From: Methylomonas methanica MC09
GTDB taxonomy: Bacteria > Pseudomonadota > Gammaproteobacteria > Methylococcales > Methylomonadaceae
Assembly (NCBI RefSeq): GCF_000214665.1
Contig: NC_015572.1
Coordinates: 1,240,001 to 1,304,000, forward strand
DNA length: 64,000 nucleotides
Direction of reading: 5' to 3'
The notes beneath the pieces were generated by a model. The model searched no databases. It was not told the origin of the DNA and worked only from the letters and a program-made list of their open reading frames with translations. Positions 17,424 to 27,009 of this stretch are shown here, one piece after another. Made by a program: the position numbers and the translations under genes. Numbering within the stretch: the first letter of the stretch is position 1; each line of letters starts with the position of its first letter.

Positions 17424-19199
17424 GTGCAGCAAACTCAATCTATTTATCAACTTCTAAATCGCCTTTGGCATCACATTACACCACGTCGACGTTGGCAATT
17501 CGGATTACTTCTGCTTCTTACGTTGTTAGCTTCGTTTTCGGAAATTTTCAGTATTGGTGCAGTGCTACCCTTTCTAGGTATGTTAACCACGCCTGAGCGT
17601 GTTTTTGAACATGCCCTAATGCAGCCTGTCATCAAAGTGCTAGATTTAACAATGCCAGAGCAGTTGCTTTTGCCTCTAACCCTTGTATTTGGTGGAGCGG
17701 TGCTGATTGCAGGGTTCCTGCGGTTACTACTGCTTTGGGCAAGTACTCGATTGTCTTTTGCTTCTGGGGCTGACCTTAGTCTTAGTATATATCGCCGTAC
17801 CCTGTATCAGCCTTATGCGGTGCATTGTGGTCGTAATAGTAGTGAGGTGATCGGTGGAATTTCAGGTAAGGCAAATAGCGTGATTTATAGCATTATTTTG
17901 CCTTTTCTGATGCTTGTTAGCGCCGGCGTGATGCTGATCGCGATTCTTGTGACCTTATTGTCGGTAGAGCCCATCATTGCTTTAGTGGCATTTGGGGGGC
18001 TCGGGTTGATTTATATTTTAATTATTCGGCTAACCCGCAAAAAATTATTATCTGATAGTCAATGTATTGCTCGCGAGTCAGTACAGGTTATTAAGTCTCT
18101 GCAAGAAGGGTTAGGTGGTATCCGAGATGTATTGATCGATGGTAGTCAAGCTACCTATTGCCAGATTTACCGCAGCGCTGACCTTCCCTTACGTCGTGCT
18201 CAAGGTAATAGTGCTTTTATAAGCGCTAGCCCTAGATACGGTATGGAAGCCTTGGGTATGTTACTAATTATTGCCTTGGCGTATTCACTTGCTCGGGAAC
18301 CAGATGGTATCAGCAAAGCCATTCCTGTGCTCGGCGCCTTGGCGCTCGGTGCTCAACGCCTACTACCCGTTTTGCAACAGGCTTATAGTTCTTGGAGTGC
18401 GATTCAGAGTGGGCAGGCTGCGTTGCAAGACGCACTTGATCTCCTTGATCAACCTTTACCTGATTATGCGGATCGACCACCCGCCCAGCCGTTGCCGCTC
18501 GAGAGAGCTATATGCCTTAAAGACCTGGGATTCCGATATAGCGCGCAAACGCCCTATATTCTAATGCATATCAACCTCACTATTCCTAAGGGTAGTCGCG
18601 TTGGTTTTATTGGTACCACTGGGAGTGGAAAAAGTACTTTACTCGATATCGTTATGGGGTTATTGCAGCCCACTGAGGGGGCGTTGCTGATTGATGGTTA
18701 TCCTGTTACTTCTGCTGATAATCGCACTTGGCAAGCGCATATCGCCCATGTACCGCAAGCCATTTTTTTGGCTGATAGCACTATTGAAGAAAATATCGCA
18801 TTTGGTGTGCCCAAAGGTCAAATCGATTCTAAACGTGTCAGACTGGCAGCGAAACAGGCTCAAATTGCCGATAGCATTGAAAGCTGGCCTAAGCAATACC
18901 AAACGTTTGTAGGTGAGCGGGGTGTGCGGCTCTCTGGCGGTCAACGGCAACGTATCGGCATTGCCCGCGCACTCTACAAGCAAGCTGATGTCATTATTTT
19001 TGACGAAGCCACCAGTGCTTTGGACAGCGAAACTGAACAAGCTGTCATGCAAGCTATCGAAGGTCTCAGTAAAGATTTAACTTTGCTTATCATCGCTCAT
19101 CGACTCACCACTCTCAAAAACTGTACACAAATCGTGGAGTTAGCTGATGGCGGTATTAAACGAGTCGAGAGTTATCAGGACATCGTGAAGCAGTCTTGA
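17424..19199 (+). CDS. ABC-type flippase (PglK/MsbA-like), half transporter
   Basis: A 591-residue membrane protein with an N-terminal six-helix permease (about residues 20-320) fused to an ATPase domain. Walker A is GTTGSGKST near 398-406, the signature is LSGGQRQR near 497-504, and Walker B is DVIIFDEATS. It works as a homodimer in the inner membrane. The family includes PglK (WlaB), which flips lipid-linked oligosaccharides, and MsbA, which flips lipid A. Standing first in a polysaccharide locus, it most likely moves a lipid-linked glycan or glycolipid to the periplasm. The GTG at 17424 is taken as start because the first helix follows directly. A Wzx flippase is also encoded at 55794. Confidence 0.88.
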   Translation: MQQTQSIYQLLNRLWHHITPRRRWQFGLLLLLTLLASFSEIFSIGAVLPFLGMLTTPERVFEHALMQPVIKVLDLTMPEQLLLPLTLVFGGAVLIAGFLRLLLLWASTRLSFASGADLSLSIYRRTLYQPYAVHCGRNSSEVIGGISGKANSVIYSIILPFLMLVSAGVMLIAILVTLLSVEPIIALVAFGGLGLIYILIIRLTRKKLLSDSQCIARESVQVIKSLQEGLGGIRDVLIDGSQATYCQIYRSADLPLRRAQGNSAFISASPRYGMEALGMLLIIALAYSLAREPDGISKAIPVLGALALGAQRLLPVLQQAYSSWSAIQSGQAALQDALDLLDQPLPDYADRPPAQPLPLERAICLKDLGFRYSAQTPYILMHINLTIPKGSRVGFIGTTGSGKSTLLDIVMGLLQPTEGALLIDGYPVTSADNRTWQAHIAHVPQAIFLADSTIEENIAFGVPKGQIDSKRVRLAAKQAQIADSIESWPKQYQTFVGERGVRLSGGQRQRIGIARALYKQADVIIFDEATSALDSETEQAVMQAIEGLSKDLTLLIIAHRLTTLKNCTQIVELADGGIKRVESYQDIVKQS

Positions 19200-19304
19200 G
19201 TTGCTTCTCAAATTACTACGTGAAAAATTTGGTTGGTAATAAACCCTGTTTTGATTAATTTAACTGATTTTTAGCATAGAACAAGACTGTATTACCTCAA
19301 CTTT

Positions 19305-21143
19305 ATGAAATCGAATTTTGTAGTTTCCACTTGGCGTGAGATTTGGCTATCAGATGCCAAAAAATTGTATGCTGTCGATCCAAATATCATTCATAAGTTG
19401 GAATGTGATGGTCGTCTTGCCGATTATGATGAGATTACGGTAGCGCCAGTTTTACGATCGACTGTGGAAAGTTTTGTTCAGGATCATCAATTTGTCGATT
19501 TAAAATTCCGTCAGCACGTTGATATTTTGATGAAGAGGCTCGATGACATTCATGGTACTAATCACGGTAATGCTTTCTGGAAAAAGGCATTGTCTCTTTC
19601 ACTTTTGCGTCATATAACCCTTTGTTATGATCTATTTAAGATATGTGAAAATCACTTGGATTTAGAAAATCATGATTGCCGTATTTTGGATCAAGCTTGC
19701 TTTCGTATCCCTGGAGACTTTGATGAGCACAGGCAAATATTTCAACATTCGGATTTAGGGCAAGAACAGCTATTTAGTATTTATTGCAGACTATTTTATC
19801 AAGATAGTTTTCTATCCTGGCAGGACGATAGCAAAACAAATCTATGTTATAACGATATCCATAATGTTCAATCGGCAAATATTTGTTTACGTATTTTTCG
19901 CCGGCTTATAAACAAGGTTAAGTCTGTAATTAGAGCTCCTCGCCTTGCCGCACATAAGGCTTTTGAGCGCGTTTTTCGTATACGTGATCCAAAAATAGGG
20001 ATTATTGATTGTTCCTTTTCGACAGAGAACATTACTAACCTATTGATTAAGAGTCGCGGGCGAATTCAAACAATTTCATTACCAAGTATTTCATGTTCGG
20101 GTCAATCTCCAAATTGGCAACAGCGTGATTGGCTTGTTAGTGAAGAAGAATATTTTGATAGGTTTGATAGGTTCTCATTCGCATGTCTAAGGCATGGCAT
20201 GCCAAAAATTTTCATTGAGGATTTTAGTGATGTTTACAACCAGCTTACTTTACATTTTAATCGCTATCGGCAATTAAAATGGGCTGCATGTGAATGGTGG
20301 ATAGGACATACTCTACCATCAATTGCGATGGCAATATTGGGTCAAAAAGGGGTAAAGCATATCTATACTGAGCACAATTATCTTGCATATCCCTTTTTGG
20401 GAAATAATTTGAAATATATTTACCCACTTGTGGATGAGTTTATTTCTCTTGGATGGGAAGATAGGTCAATTCCAAATTTAATTCGAGGGGGATCATTATT
20501 CCCATGGGTCGAGCAAAAGGAATTGATAAAAGAGCATGAAATTTTATTCATTAGTAGCATACCAAATACACGAGCGCCTGAAGTGAACGCTAGTTATGGA
20601 GAAAGCGGAGCTAGAGCGGTATTGGCTTACTTGGAAATGAATCGTCTTTTTTTTGACGCTTTGAGCGAGTCTACATTGAAGTCTATGGTTTATAGGGCCT
20701 ATCCTTCATCGATTGCAAGTCAGGCTCATGCTTGGGATCAAACCTACGTGCTCAGAAAGTATTTGCCACGCGTTAAGTTGTTTGATGAAGGCCAAATTTC
20801 TGCTCGTACTCTCATGCAAAGATCACGACTCATTGTAGTTAACTATCTCAGTACATCTTATTTAGAAGCTTTGATAGCTGATTTGCCAACTATTATACTT
20901 TGGAATGAAAATGCCTATCTGCTAGATGAGCGGTTTGAAGATTTCTTTGATGTACTTATCCACGCGCAGATATGCCATCGTGATCCGGTTGAGGCTGCAA
21001 ACTTCATTGAACAAATTAAAGCTTCTCCGGAAGAGTGGTGGGGTAGTCCTCTAGTCCGTCATGCAAGAGAAAGTTTTCTGAAAGCAAATATCGGTACGCC
21101 CGAACTCCTGATGAAGCGTTTACTTGATCATGTCAGCGAATAA
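19305..21143 (+). CDS. LIC12162-family putative transferase
   Basis: A 612-residue soluble protein matching the LIC12162 family of putative transferases found in surface polysaccharide loci, especially those with nonulosonic acid genes. Visible family features are the N-terminal segment FVVSTWREIW, the central block WWIGHTLPSIAMA followed by YTEHNYLAYPFLGNNLKY, and the C-terminal RLIVVNYLSTSYLEALIADLPTI, which looks like the nucleotide-sugar-binding half of a GT-B fold. It stands 30 bp before neuB, so it may transfer or process the nonulosonate. The activity has not been established for the family as far as I know. No Shine-Dalgarno is obvious before the ATG. Confidence 0.72.
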   Translation: MKSNFVVSTWREIWLSDAKKLYAVDPNIIHKLECDGRLADYDEITVAPVLRSTVESFVQDHQFVDLKFRQHVDILMKRLDDIHGTNHGNAFWKKALSLSLLRHITLCYDLFKICENHLDLENHDCRILDQACFRIPGDFDEHRQIFQHSDLGQEQLFSIYCRLFYQDSFLSWQDDSKTNLCYNDIHNVQSANICLRIFRRLINKVKSVIRAPRLAAHKAFERVFRIRDPKIGIIDCSFSTENITNLLIKSRGRIQTISLPSISCSGQSPNWQQRDWLVSEEEYFDRFDRFSFACLRHGMPKIFIEDFSDVYNQLTLHFNRYRQLKWAACEWWIGHTLPSIAMAILGQKGVKHIYTEHNYLAYPFLGNNLKYIYPLVDEFISLGWEDRSIPNLIRGGSLFPWVEQKELIKEHEILFISSIPNTRAPEVNASYGESGARAVLAYLEMNRLFFDALSESTLKSMVYRAYPSSIASQAHAWDQTYVLRKYLPRVKLFDEGQISARTLMQRSRLIVVNYLSTSYLEALIADLPTIILWNENAYLLDERFEDFFDVLIHAQICHRDPVEAANFIEQIKASPEEWWGSPLVRHARESFLKANIGTPELLMKRLLDHVSE

Positions 21144-21173
21144 TAAGCAGTTTGTTGTGATCATAAAAATAAA

Positions 21174-22193
21174 ATGAAAGATTCTAAAGTCTACATTATT
21201 GCTGAAGTTGCTCAAGCTCATGATGGTAGTTTGGGTATTCTACATTCCTATATAGATGCAGTTGCCGACACTGGTGCCGATGCCATCAAGTTTCAAATGC
21301 ATATCGCGGACGCTGAGAGCTCTCCTTTTGAGCCTTTTCGCGTGGCATTTAGTTATCAAGATCATACCCGATACGATTACTGGAAGCGCATGGAGTTTAC
21401 TCAAGAACAGTGGGTAGGTATCAAAAAGCACTGCGAAGAGGTTGGATTGGAGTTTTTAGTATCTCCTTTTTCGGTTGCGGCGGTAAGAATGCTGGAAAGT
21501 TTGGGGGTGAAACGATACAAAATAGGTTCAGGAGAAGTTAGAAACTATCTCATGCTTGAGCATATAGCGCTAACTGGAAAAGATATTTTGATATCCACTG
21601 GTATGAGTGGCTTTACTGAAATAGAACAGGCTCTTGCTTTTTTGGATGAATGCAAAGCTAGTCAGGAGCGAGTGATATTTCAATGCACTACTGCCTATCC
21701 AACTCCTCCGGAGCAAATCGGATTGAACGTTCTTCCTGAGCTTCAGAATAGGTTCAACCTTCCAATTGGGTTGTCGGATCATTCAGGTACCATCTTTGCC
21801 CCTCTAGCTGCAGTTACTTTGGGTGCAAAATACCTGGAATGTCATGTGGTATTTGATAAACGAATGTTTGGACCAGACTCACCTGCTTCGCTAACATTTG
21901 CCGAGTTTAAGCAAATGGTCGAGGGTGTTCGATTTTTGGAGCGAGCTCATGCAAATCCAGTTAATAAAGAAGATATACAGGGTTTTGAAGTGCTTAAGAG
22001 AATGTTTGGTAAGTCCTTGGCTGTTTCTCGGACGTTGAAAATGGGTGAAACGCTGGTGCTCAATGATTTAGAAAGTAAGAAACCGGCTGATCGAGGGATT
22101 CCTGCTGAATTGTTTCGGCAGGTGATAAACAAACGTTTAAAACATTCAATTGATGCGGGTGATTTTTTACAATGGGGAGATTTGAGTGAGTAA
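21174..22193 (+). CDS. neuB: Nonulosonic acid synthase, NeuB family
   Basis: A 339-residue enzyme that condenses phosphoenolpyruvate with an N-acetylated hexosamine (ManNAc or a diamino analogue) to make a nine-carbon sialic-acid-like sugar in the cytoplasm. The TIM-barrel shows the family blocks IIAEVAQAHDG, DAIKFQMH, YKIGSGEV, LISTGMS and GLSDHSG. A C-terminal SAF (antifreeze-like) domain spans about 285-339 (KSLAVSRTLKMGETL). Standard NeuB has AEIGxNHNG at the start; here AEVAQAHDG, so the substrate may differ from ManNAc. The gene overlaps neuC by 8 bp, showing tight coupling. Confidence 0.9.
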   Translation: MKDSKVYIIAEVAQAHDGSLGILHSYIDAVADTGADAIKFQMHIADAESSPFEPFRVAFSYQDHTRYDYWKRMEFTQEQWVGIKKHCEEVGLEFLVSPFSVAAVRMLESLGVKRYKIGSGEVRNYLMLEHIALTGKDILISTGMSGFTEIEQALAFLDECKASQERVIFQCTTAYPTPPEQIGLNVLPELQNRFNLPIGLSDHSGTIFAPLAAVTLGAKYLECHVVFDKRMFGPDSPASLTFAEFKQMVEGVRFLERAHANPVNKEDIQGFEVLKRMFGKSLAVSRTLKMGETLVLNDLESKKPADRGIPAELFRQVINKRLKHSIDAGDFLQWGDLSE

Positions 22194-23343
22194 AAATTTG
22201 CGTAAGGTCTGTGTCGTAGTGGCAAGCCGGGCGAATTATGCACGGATTAAGCACTTGATGAAAGCAATCCAAAATAGCGAACATTTAGAATTACAATTGG
22301 TTGTGGGTGCCTCAGCCATGCTATACAAGTTTGGTAGGGTATATGATGTGATTCGACAAGACGGTTTTGAACCTGATTATCAAATTCATTATCTGGTAGA
22401 AGGGGAAAATCTGGCAACTCAAGCGAAATCAACTGGCTTGGGAATTATAGAATTATCCACTGCTTTCGACTCTCTAAAGCCGGATGTTGTGGTTACTGTG
22501 GCGGACAGATTTGAGACTATGGCAACGGCAATTGCAGCCAGTTACCTTAATATTCCACTTGCTCATGTTCAAGGAGGTGAGATTTCTGGCAATATCGATG
22601 ATAGTGTGCGTCATGCCATTACCAAGCTGTCTCACTTACATTATCCTGCAACTGAACAAAGTGCTGAAAGGGTTAGGCGAATGGGCGAGGAATCATGGCG
22701 AGTGCATTGGAGTGGTTGTCCATCGATTGATATTCTGATTAACACAGACTTGCGGTTACCGGAAAAAGAGTATTTCGAAACAAGGGGAACGGGACGAATT
22801 TTTGAACCATCAGAACCCTACATTCTAGTTTTACAGCATCCAGTTACAACTTCCTTCGGTCATGGTGCCCAGCAAATTTCTGAGACAATGTACGGATTGA
22901 AAGATATACCTTTAATGAAAGTTGTTTTATGGCCTAATTCGGATGCGGGCAGTGACGATTTAGCAAAGTCAATTCGTGAATTTCAAAATACATATCACGA
23001 TTTGCCTTTTTCATATCATATCAATTTTAAGCCTGAAATATTTGCAGCACTATTAGCCAATGCAAAGTGCCTTGTCGGCAACAGTAGCTCCTTTATTAGA
23101 GAGGGGTCGTATTTGGGAACGCCAGCAGTGATTGTAGGTGACCGGCAGGCAGGTAGAGAGCATGGTCAGAATGTGGTTTTCGCAAATTATGATCGTAAAG
23201 ACATTCAGCAAAAAGTAATTGCGCAAGTGGAACATGGTCATTACCCCGTGGATCACCTTTTTGGGGACGGCACGGCGGGAGAGCGTATTGCTCGTCACCT
23301 TGAGACGATAGACTTGAATATCATGAAACGTTGCACATACTAA
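22186..23343 (+). CDS. neuC: Hydrolysing UDP-sugar 2-epimerase, NeuC/LegG family
   Basis: A 385-residue GT-B-fold enzyme that converts a UDP-N-acetylglucosamine-type sugar into the free 2-epimer plus UDP, giving the substrate for NeuB. Family signatures are VVVTVADRFETMATAIAAS, the HVQGGEISGNIDDSVRHAIT block, HYPATE and the C-terminal GNSSSFIREGSYLGTPAV, where the UDP phosphates bind. Length is typical (about 380). It starts with GTG inside the last codons of neuB. Whether the substrate is UDP-GlcNAc or UDP-diacetamido-bacillosamine cannot be decided from sequence. Confidence 0.9.
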   Translation: MSKNLRKVCVVVASRANYARIKHLMKAIQNSEHLELQLVVGASAMLYKFGRVYDVIRQDGFEPDYQIHYLVEGENLATQAKSTGLGIIELSTAFDSLKPDVVVTVADRFETMATAIAASYLNIPLAHVQGGEISGNIDDSVRHAITKLSHLHYPATEQSAERVRRMGEESWRVHWSGCPSIDILINTDLRLPEKEYFETRGTGRIFEPSEPYILVLQHPVTTSFGHGAQQISETMYGLKDIPLMKVVLWPNSDAGSDDLAKSIREFQNTYHDLPFSYHINFKPEIFAALLANAKCLVGNSSSFIREGSYLGTPAVIVGDRQAGREHGQNVVFANYDRKDIQQKVIAQVEHGHYPVDHLFGDGTAGERIARHLETIDLNIMKRCTY

Positions 23344-23359
23344 AAGTGGGGGGGTAAAT

Positions 23360-24070
23360 ATGGAAGTGTTAGGGCTGATTCCTGCCCGAGGAGGATCAAA
23401 GGGGATTCCAGGAAAAAATATCAAGCCGCTGTTGGGAAAGCCTCTCATCGGTTATACTTTCGAATCAGCGCTATCAAGTACATTACTGACTCGGAGATTA
23501 TTAACTACTGATAGTAAAGATATAGCTGACTTAGGCCTAAAATATGGAATTGAAGTGCCTTTTTTGCGTCCCTCTGAATTAGCGGATGATAATTCTTCAG
23601 CATTTGAATATATTGAACATTGCCTTCAATTCCTAGAAACAAGTGAAGGGTATTGTCCGGATGTGGTTGTATTACTGCAGCCGACTTGTCCGTTTCGGGA
23701 AGGGCAAGATATTGATTTTTGTATATCTTTGCTCGAAAGTTCGGATGCTGATTCGGTAGTTAGTGTTTCTGCGTTGCCAACCAAATATCACCCAAACTGG
23801 CAGTTCAAAGTTTCTGAAGATGGTTTGCTCCATTCGTTCTCTGGAGGAGGGTGGGGAGAATTGGCAATAGCCCGCCAGCATCTTGATGCTACCTATACCA
23901 GAAATGGTGCTGTATACGTTTTCAGAAGAAAAATATTCAACAATTTAAATACTATATATGGCAATAAAGTTCTTGCTTACATTATGCCAGAAGAACGTTC
24001 AGTGAATATTGATGATCTGGATGATTGGCAAAAAGCGGAAGCTGTAATAGTTAAAAAACAAAAGAGTTAA
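23360..24070 (+). CDS. neuA: CMP-nonulosonate cytidylyltransferase, NeuA family
   Basis: A 236-residue enzyme that activates the nonulosonate with CTP to CMP-nonulosonate, the donor for its glycosyltransferase. The CTP-binding loop is LIPARGGSKGIPGKNIKPL at residues 6-24. VVLLQPTCPFR near 105-115 and RNGAVYVF near 188 are further family blocks, and the metal-binding Asp is in VNIDDLDDW near the end. Length agrees with CMP-sialic acid synthetases of the short type. It follows neuC by 16 bp and precedes the amidotransferase gene by 4 bp. Confidence 0.9.
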   Translation: MEVLGLIPARGGSKGIPGKNIKPLLGKPLIGYTFESALSSTLLTRRLLTTDSKDIADLGLKYGIEVPFLRPSELADDNSSAFEYIEHCLQFLETSEGYCPDVVVLLQPTCPFREGQDIDFCISLLESSDADSVVSVSALPTKYHPNWQFKVSEDGLLHSFSGGGWGELAIARQHLDATYTRNGAVYVFRRKIFNNLNTIYGNKVLAYIMPEERSVNIDDLDDWQKAEAVIVKKQKS

Positions 24071-24074
24071 TGAG

Positions 24075-25316
24075 ATGTCTAGTTATATAGATTCAGAGAT
24101 AGGGCTGGAAGTTAAATACGGGCTTCCAGCAAAGGTAAGATTTTGTAAAAAATGCGTGTTATCTAACCAGCGTCCTCAGCCAACAGGTGAATTCCGTTTT
24201 ACGCCTGAGTCCGCTAAATTAACCACGGGTTTCGACGAACAAGGTGTTTGCCTGGCATGCCGGTACGCAGAAATGAAAGATTCTGCAATTGATTGGGATT
24301 ACCGTGAGAAAGAGCTTATTGCATTGTGTGATCGCTTCCGTTCTAAAGATGGAAGCTATGATTGTATCGTACCGGGAAGTGGGGGAAAGGATAGTGCATT
24401 CACTTCGCATATTCTCAAACACAAATATGGTATGCATCCTCTGACTGTTACGTGGGCACCGCACGTATATACCGAAATTGGCTGGAAAAACTTTCAAGGC
24501 TGGATTCATTCTGGTTTCGACAACGTTTTAGTTACCCCGAATGGTCACATCCATAGACTATTAACTCGACTTGCATTTGAAAATTTGCTGCACCCTTTTC
24601 AGCCTTTTGTATTTGGACAGCGTTTCGCAGGCCTTCGGATGGCACAGAAATTCAATATTCCTTTGGTATTTCACGGTGAAAGCCCATTTGAATATGGGAG
24701 TAGTACTATTGGTGAGGCTGAAGCGCGAGGGTTCGAAAAATCCTATTTTTGTAGTGAGGGCGATTTATCAAAGACCTTTATTGGCGGAGTTAGTGTAACT
24801 GATCTTGTAAGAGATCATGGCGTTTCACTTAATGATTTGCAACTTTATCTTCCATTTACACACAGTGAATTAGATAAGTTTCCTCTTGAGTACCATTTTC
24901 TTGGATATTATCTGAAATGGGATCCTCAGGAAGTTTATTACTATGCTGTAGAACATACAGGCTTTGAGGCTAATCCAGAGCGAACTGAGGGTACTTATTC
25001 GAAATATGCAAGTCTTGATGATCGAATAGATGGTTTTCATTACTATACAAGTTTCATCAAGTTCGGTTTGGGAAGAGCTACTATGGATGCTGCTCAGGAA
25101 ATACGAAATCACAAAATATCGCGGGAAGAGGGTATTGCTCTTGTTGCACGTTACGATGGCGAATTTCCTAATCGCTATTTCCAGGAAGTACTCGACTATA
25201 TGAATATCAGTGAAGAATATTTCTGGCAACTCATTGATGCTGCACGATCACCTCATTTGTGGAAAAAGGAGAATGGGGAGTGGAAACTGCGTCATTCAAT
25301 AACGGAAGAACTTTAA
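24075..25316 (+). CDS. N-acetyl sugar amidotransferase (WbuX/WbpG/PseA family)
   Basis: A 413-residue cytoplasmic enzyme of the family that turns an N-acetyl group of a sugar into an acetamidino group, using ATP and ammonia from a HisH/HisF-type glutaminase complex. The PP-loop ATP site SGGKDS lies at 102-107, and two CxxC pairs at C24/C27 and C59/C62 form the expected zinc site. The ARCH-like segment GESPFEYGSSTIGEAEARG fits the family. It stands directly after neuA, which suggests that the nonulosonate or its precursor is the substrate. The HisF- and HisH-like partners are at 31823-33219. Confidence 0.9.
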   Translation: MSSYIDSEIGLEVKYGLPAKVRFCKKCVLSNQRPQPTGEFRFTPESAKLTTGFDEQGVCLACRYAEMKDSAIDWDYREKELIALCDRFRSKDGSYDCIVPGSGGKDSAFTSHILKHKYGMHPLTVTWAPHVYTEIGWKNFQGWIHSGFDNVLVTPNGHIHRLLTRLAFENLLHPFQPFVFGQRFAGLRMAQKFNIPLVFHGESPFEYGSSTIGEAEARGFEKSYFCSEGDLSKTFIGGVSVTDLVRDHGVSLNDLQLYLPFTHSELDKFPLEYHFLGYYLKWDPQEVYYYAVEHTGFEANPERTEGTYSKYASLDDRIDGFHYYTSFIKFGLGRATMDAAQEIRNHKISREEGIALVARYDGEFPNRYFQEVLDYMNISEEYFWQLIDAARSPHLWKKENGEWKLRHSITEEL

Positions 25317-25338
25317 TCTCGTTAAGGAGCTTTGAGTC

Positions 25339-26067
25339 ATGAGTAAAGCTACAAATGTTGGTGAAGGTATTAGTGTAGCAAATGCTTCATGGACCTTTGG
25401 CGAGGATACCCCAAAAAAATTCACTGAACACGTTCGGCGATCAGTCCCTTTCTATGAGGAAGGTCACGAATTAGTTCAGCAGGTCAGTGATTTTTTTGTC
25501 CAGCCAGATTCTGTATGTTACGAGCTAGGGGTATCTACAGGAGTGTTGATACGGAAACTCGCAGCACGGCACAAGCCTTCCGTTCGTTGGGTCGGGATTG
25601 ACAAGGAGCCAAATATGATCGAGCAGGCCCGGCTTGAGATTCAGAATTCTGGTTTCAAAGCTGAGAACGTGGAACTGTTGGCGGATGATATTAACCTGTT
25701 TCCTTATGAACCAGCTGATTTCATAGTTGCTTACTATACTGTTCAATTTATTCCGCCAAGGTTAAGACAGGAGCTTCTGAATAGAATTTATCAGAGTCTT
25801 AATTGGGGCGGTGGATTTGTCTTGTTTGAGAAAGTGCGAGGACCTGATGCACGCTTCCAAGATATTGTTTCGAGTCTCTATGCAGAATATAAGCTTGTTC
25901 AGGGTTATTCTCCAGAAGAGGTGATTGCAAAATCCCGTAGTCTAAAAGGAGTGCTTGAACCTTTTTCAACACAAGGCAATATCGATATGATCAAGCGGGC
26001 CGGATTCCTAGATGTTTCGACGATTTTCAAATGGGTCTGCTTTGAAGGTTTTCTTTGTATTAAATAG
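25339..26067 (+). CDS. CmoA-like class I methyltransferase
   Basis: A 242-residue Rossmann-fold SAM enzyme that resembles CmoA, the tRNA carboxy-SAM synthase, over its length. Shared segments are SVPFYEEGHELV, VCYELGVSTGVL (SAM loop), WVGIDKEPNMIEQAR, YYTVQFIPPRLRQELL and LNWGGGFVLFEKV. Near the C-terminus, where CmoA has KARLHKAGF, this protein has IDMIKRAGF, so the Arg I remember as binding the carboxylate of carboxy-SAM seems to be replaced. It may therefore be a plain methyltransferase for a sugar. A GGAG lies 11 bp before the ATG. Confidence 0.72.
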   Translation: MSKATNVGEGISVANASWTFGEDTPKKFTEHVRRSVPFYEEGHELVQQVSDFFVQPDSVCYELGVSTGVLIRKLAARHKPSVRWVGIDKEPNMIEQARLEIQNSGFKAENVELLADDINLFPYEPADFIVAYYTVQFIPPRLRQELLNRIYQSLNWGGGFVLFEKVRGPDARFQDIVSSLYAEYKLVQGYSPEEVIAKSRSLKGVLEPFSTQGNIDMIKRAGFLDVSTIFKWVCFEGFLCIK

Positions 26068-27009
26068 GTGAGCACAACAATGGAACAATTTTTAAAAGAG
26101 TATCTTCAGCACATTCAGATGGAAGGTGATTACTCTTCAGAGTATATACCCTGTGAAATATGCGGAGATCATGCCTGCACCATTGTCCGGGAAGTGATAA
26201 GTATCGGCAAAGGTGCATTTGGAAAGCTTCCGGTTGTTGCTTGTAACAGCTGTGGTTTTCTATATCAGAATCCGCGTTTTAATAAACAGTTTTATGAAGA
26301 TTACTATGCTCGCCATTACCGCAATGTTATTTTTGGGAAGAGTGATCCCTCTCCGGAATTTGTTGAAGATCAGATTAAAAGGGGCGAATTGCTTTACGAA
26401 TCAATTCGCAGTTATCTCCCGGAATGCGGCGTTATGCTCGATGTAGGATCATCGGTTGGCGGGATGATGCAAGCCTTCATGCGCAATGGTTGGGAAGTTT
26501 TGGGTACTGACCCGGATATCGGTTTTGTCAATTATGGCAAAGAAAAGCTCGGGCTCCCTGTCATAGCGGTGGGAGCTGAGGAGATGGAGCTCGATGATCA
26601 GAAATACGATTTAATCATTATCATGGGATCGTTGGAACATGTGTACGATCCAAATATTACGCTTGATATTTGCCGTCGAGCAGCAAAACCAGGTTCGCTA
26701 CTGCTGTTAGAAGGGCGAGGTCATCCGCAAAGTGCTGCAAAGACCTATTTCAATCAAAATCATCACCGTTACTTTACGCTTAATTCCATTGAGTTAATGA
26801 TGATGAAACATGGATGGCAACCTTTTATGACTACAGATGATTCTATTTGTGGGCCAACTCGACCGGGTGGTATTTATAGTCTTGGAAGGTTGGGAGACGT
26901 TCCTTCTCATGATGACTTTCTGGCAACAATCCGTTCTGGTAAACGTGAAACTCCAAAGGAAATTCTGAGTAAATTCGACGAATTGGATCGTCAGTGGGAA
27001 GCGAAATAG
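26068..27009 (+). CDS. Zinc-ribbon SAM-dependent methyltransferase
   Basis: A 313-residue protein with an N-terminal zinc ribbon (CEIC near 28-31 and CNSC near 55-58) followed by a class I methyltransferase domain with the SAM motif MLDVGSSVGGMM near 122-133. Such proteins with a metal-binding N-terminus often act on sugars or nucleotide-sugars in O-antigen loci. The start is taken at GTG 26068, directly after the previous stop; an ATG 12 bp later is possible. It abuts the AsnB-like gene without a gap, so the two are probably translated together. Confidence 0.82.
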   Translation: MSTTMEQFLKEYLQHIQMEGDYSSEYIPCEICGDHACTIVREVISIGKGAFGKLPVVACNSCGFLYQNPRFNKQFYEDYYARHYRNVIFGKSDPSPEFVEDQIKRGELLYESIRSYLPECGVMLDVGSSVGGMMQAFMRNGWEVLGTDPDIGFVNYGKEKLGLPVIAVGAEEMELDDQKYDLIIIMGSLEHVYDPNITLDICRRAAKPGSLLLLEGRGHPQSAAKTYFNQNHHRYFTLNSIELMMMKHGWQPFMTTDDSICGPTRPGGIYSLGRLGDVPSHDDFLATIRSGKRETPKEILSKFDELDRQWEAK

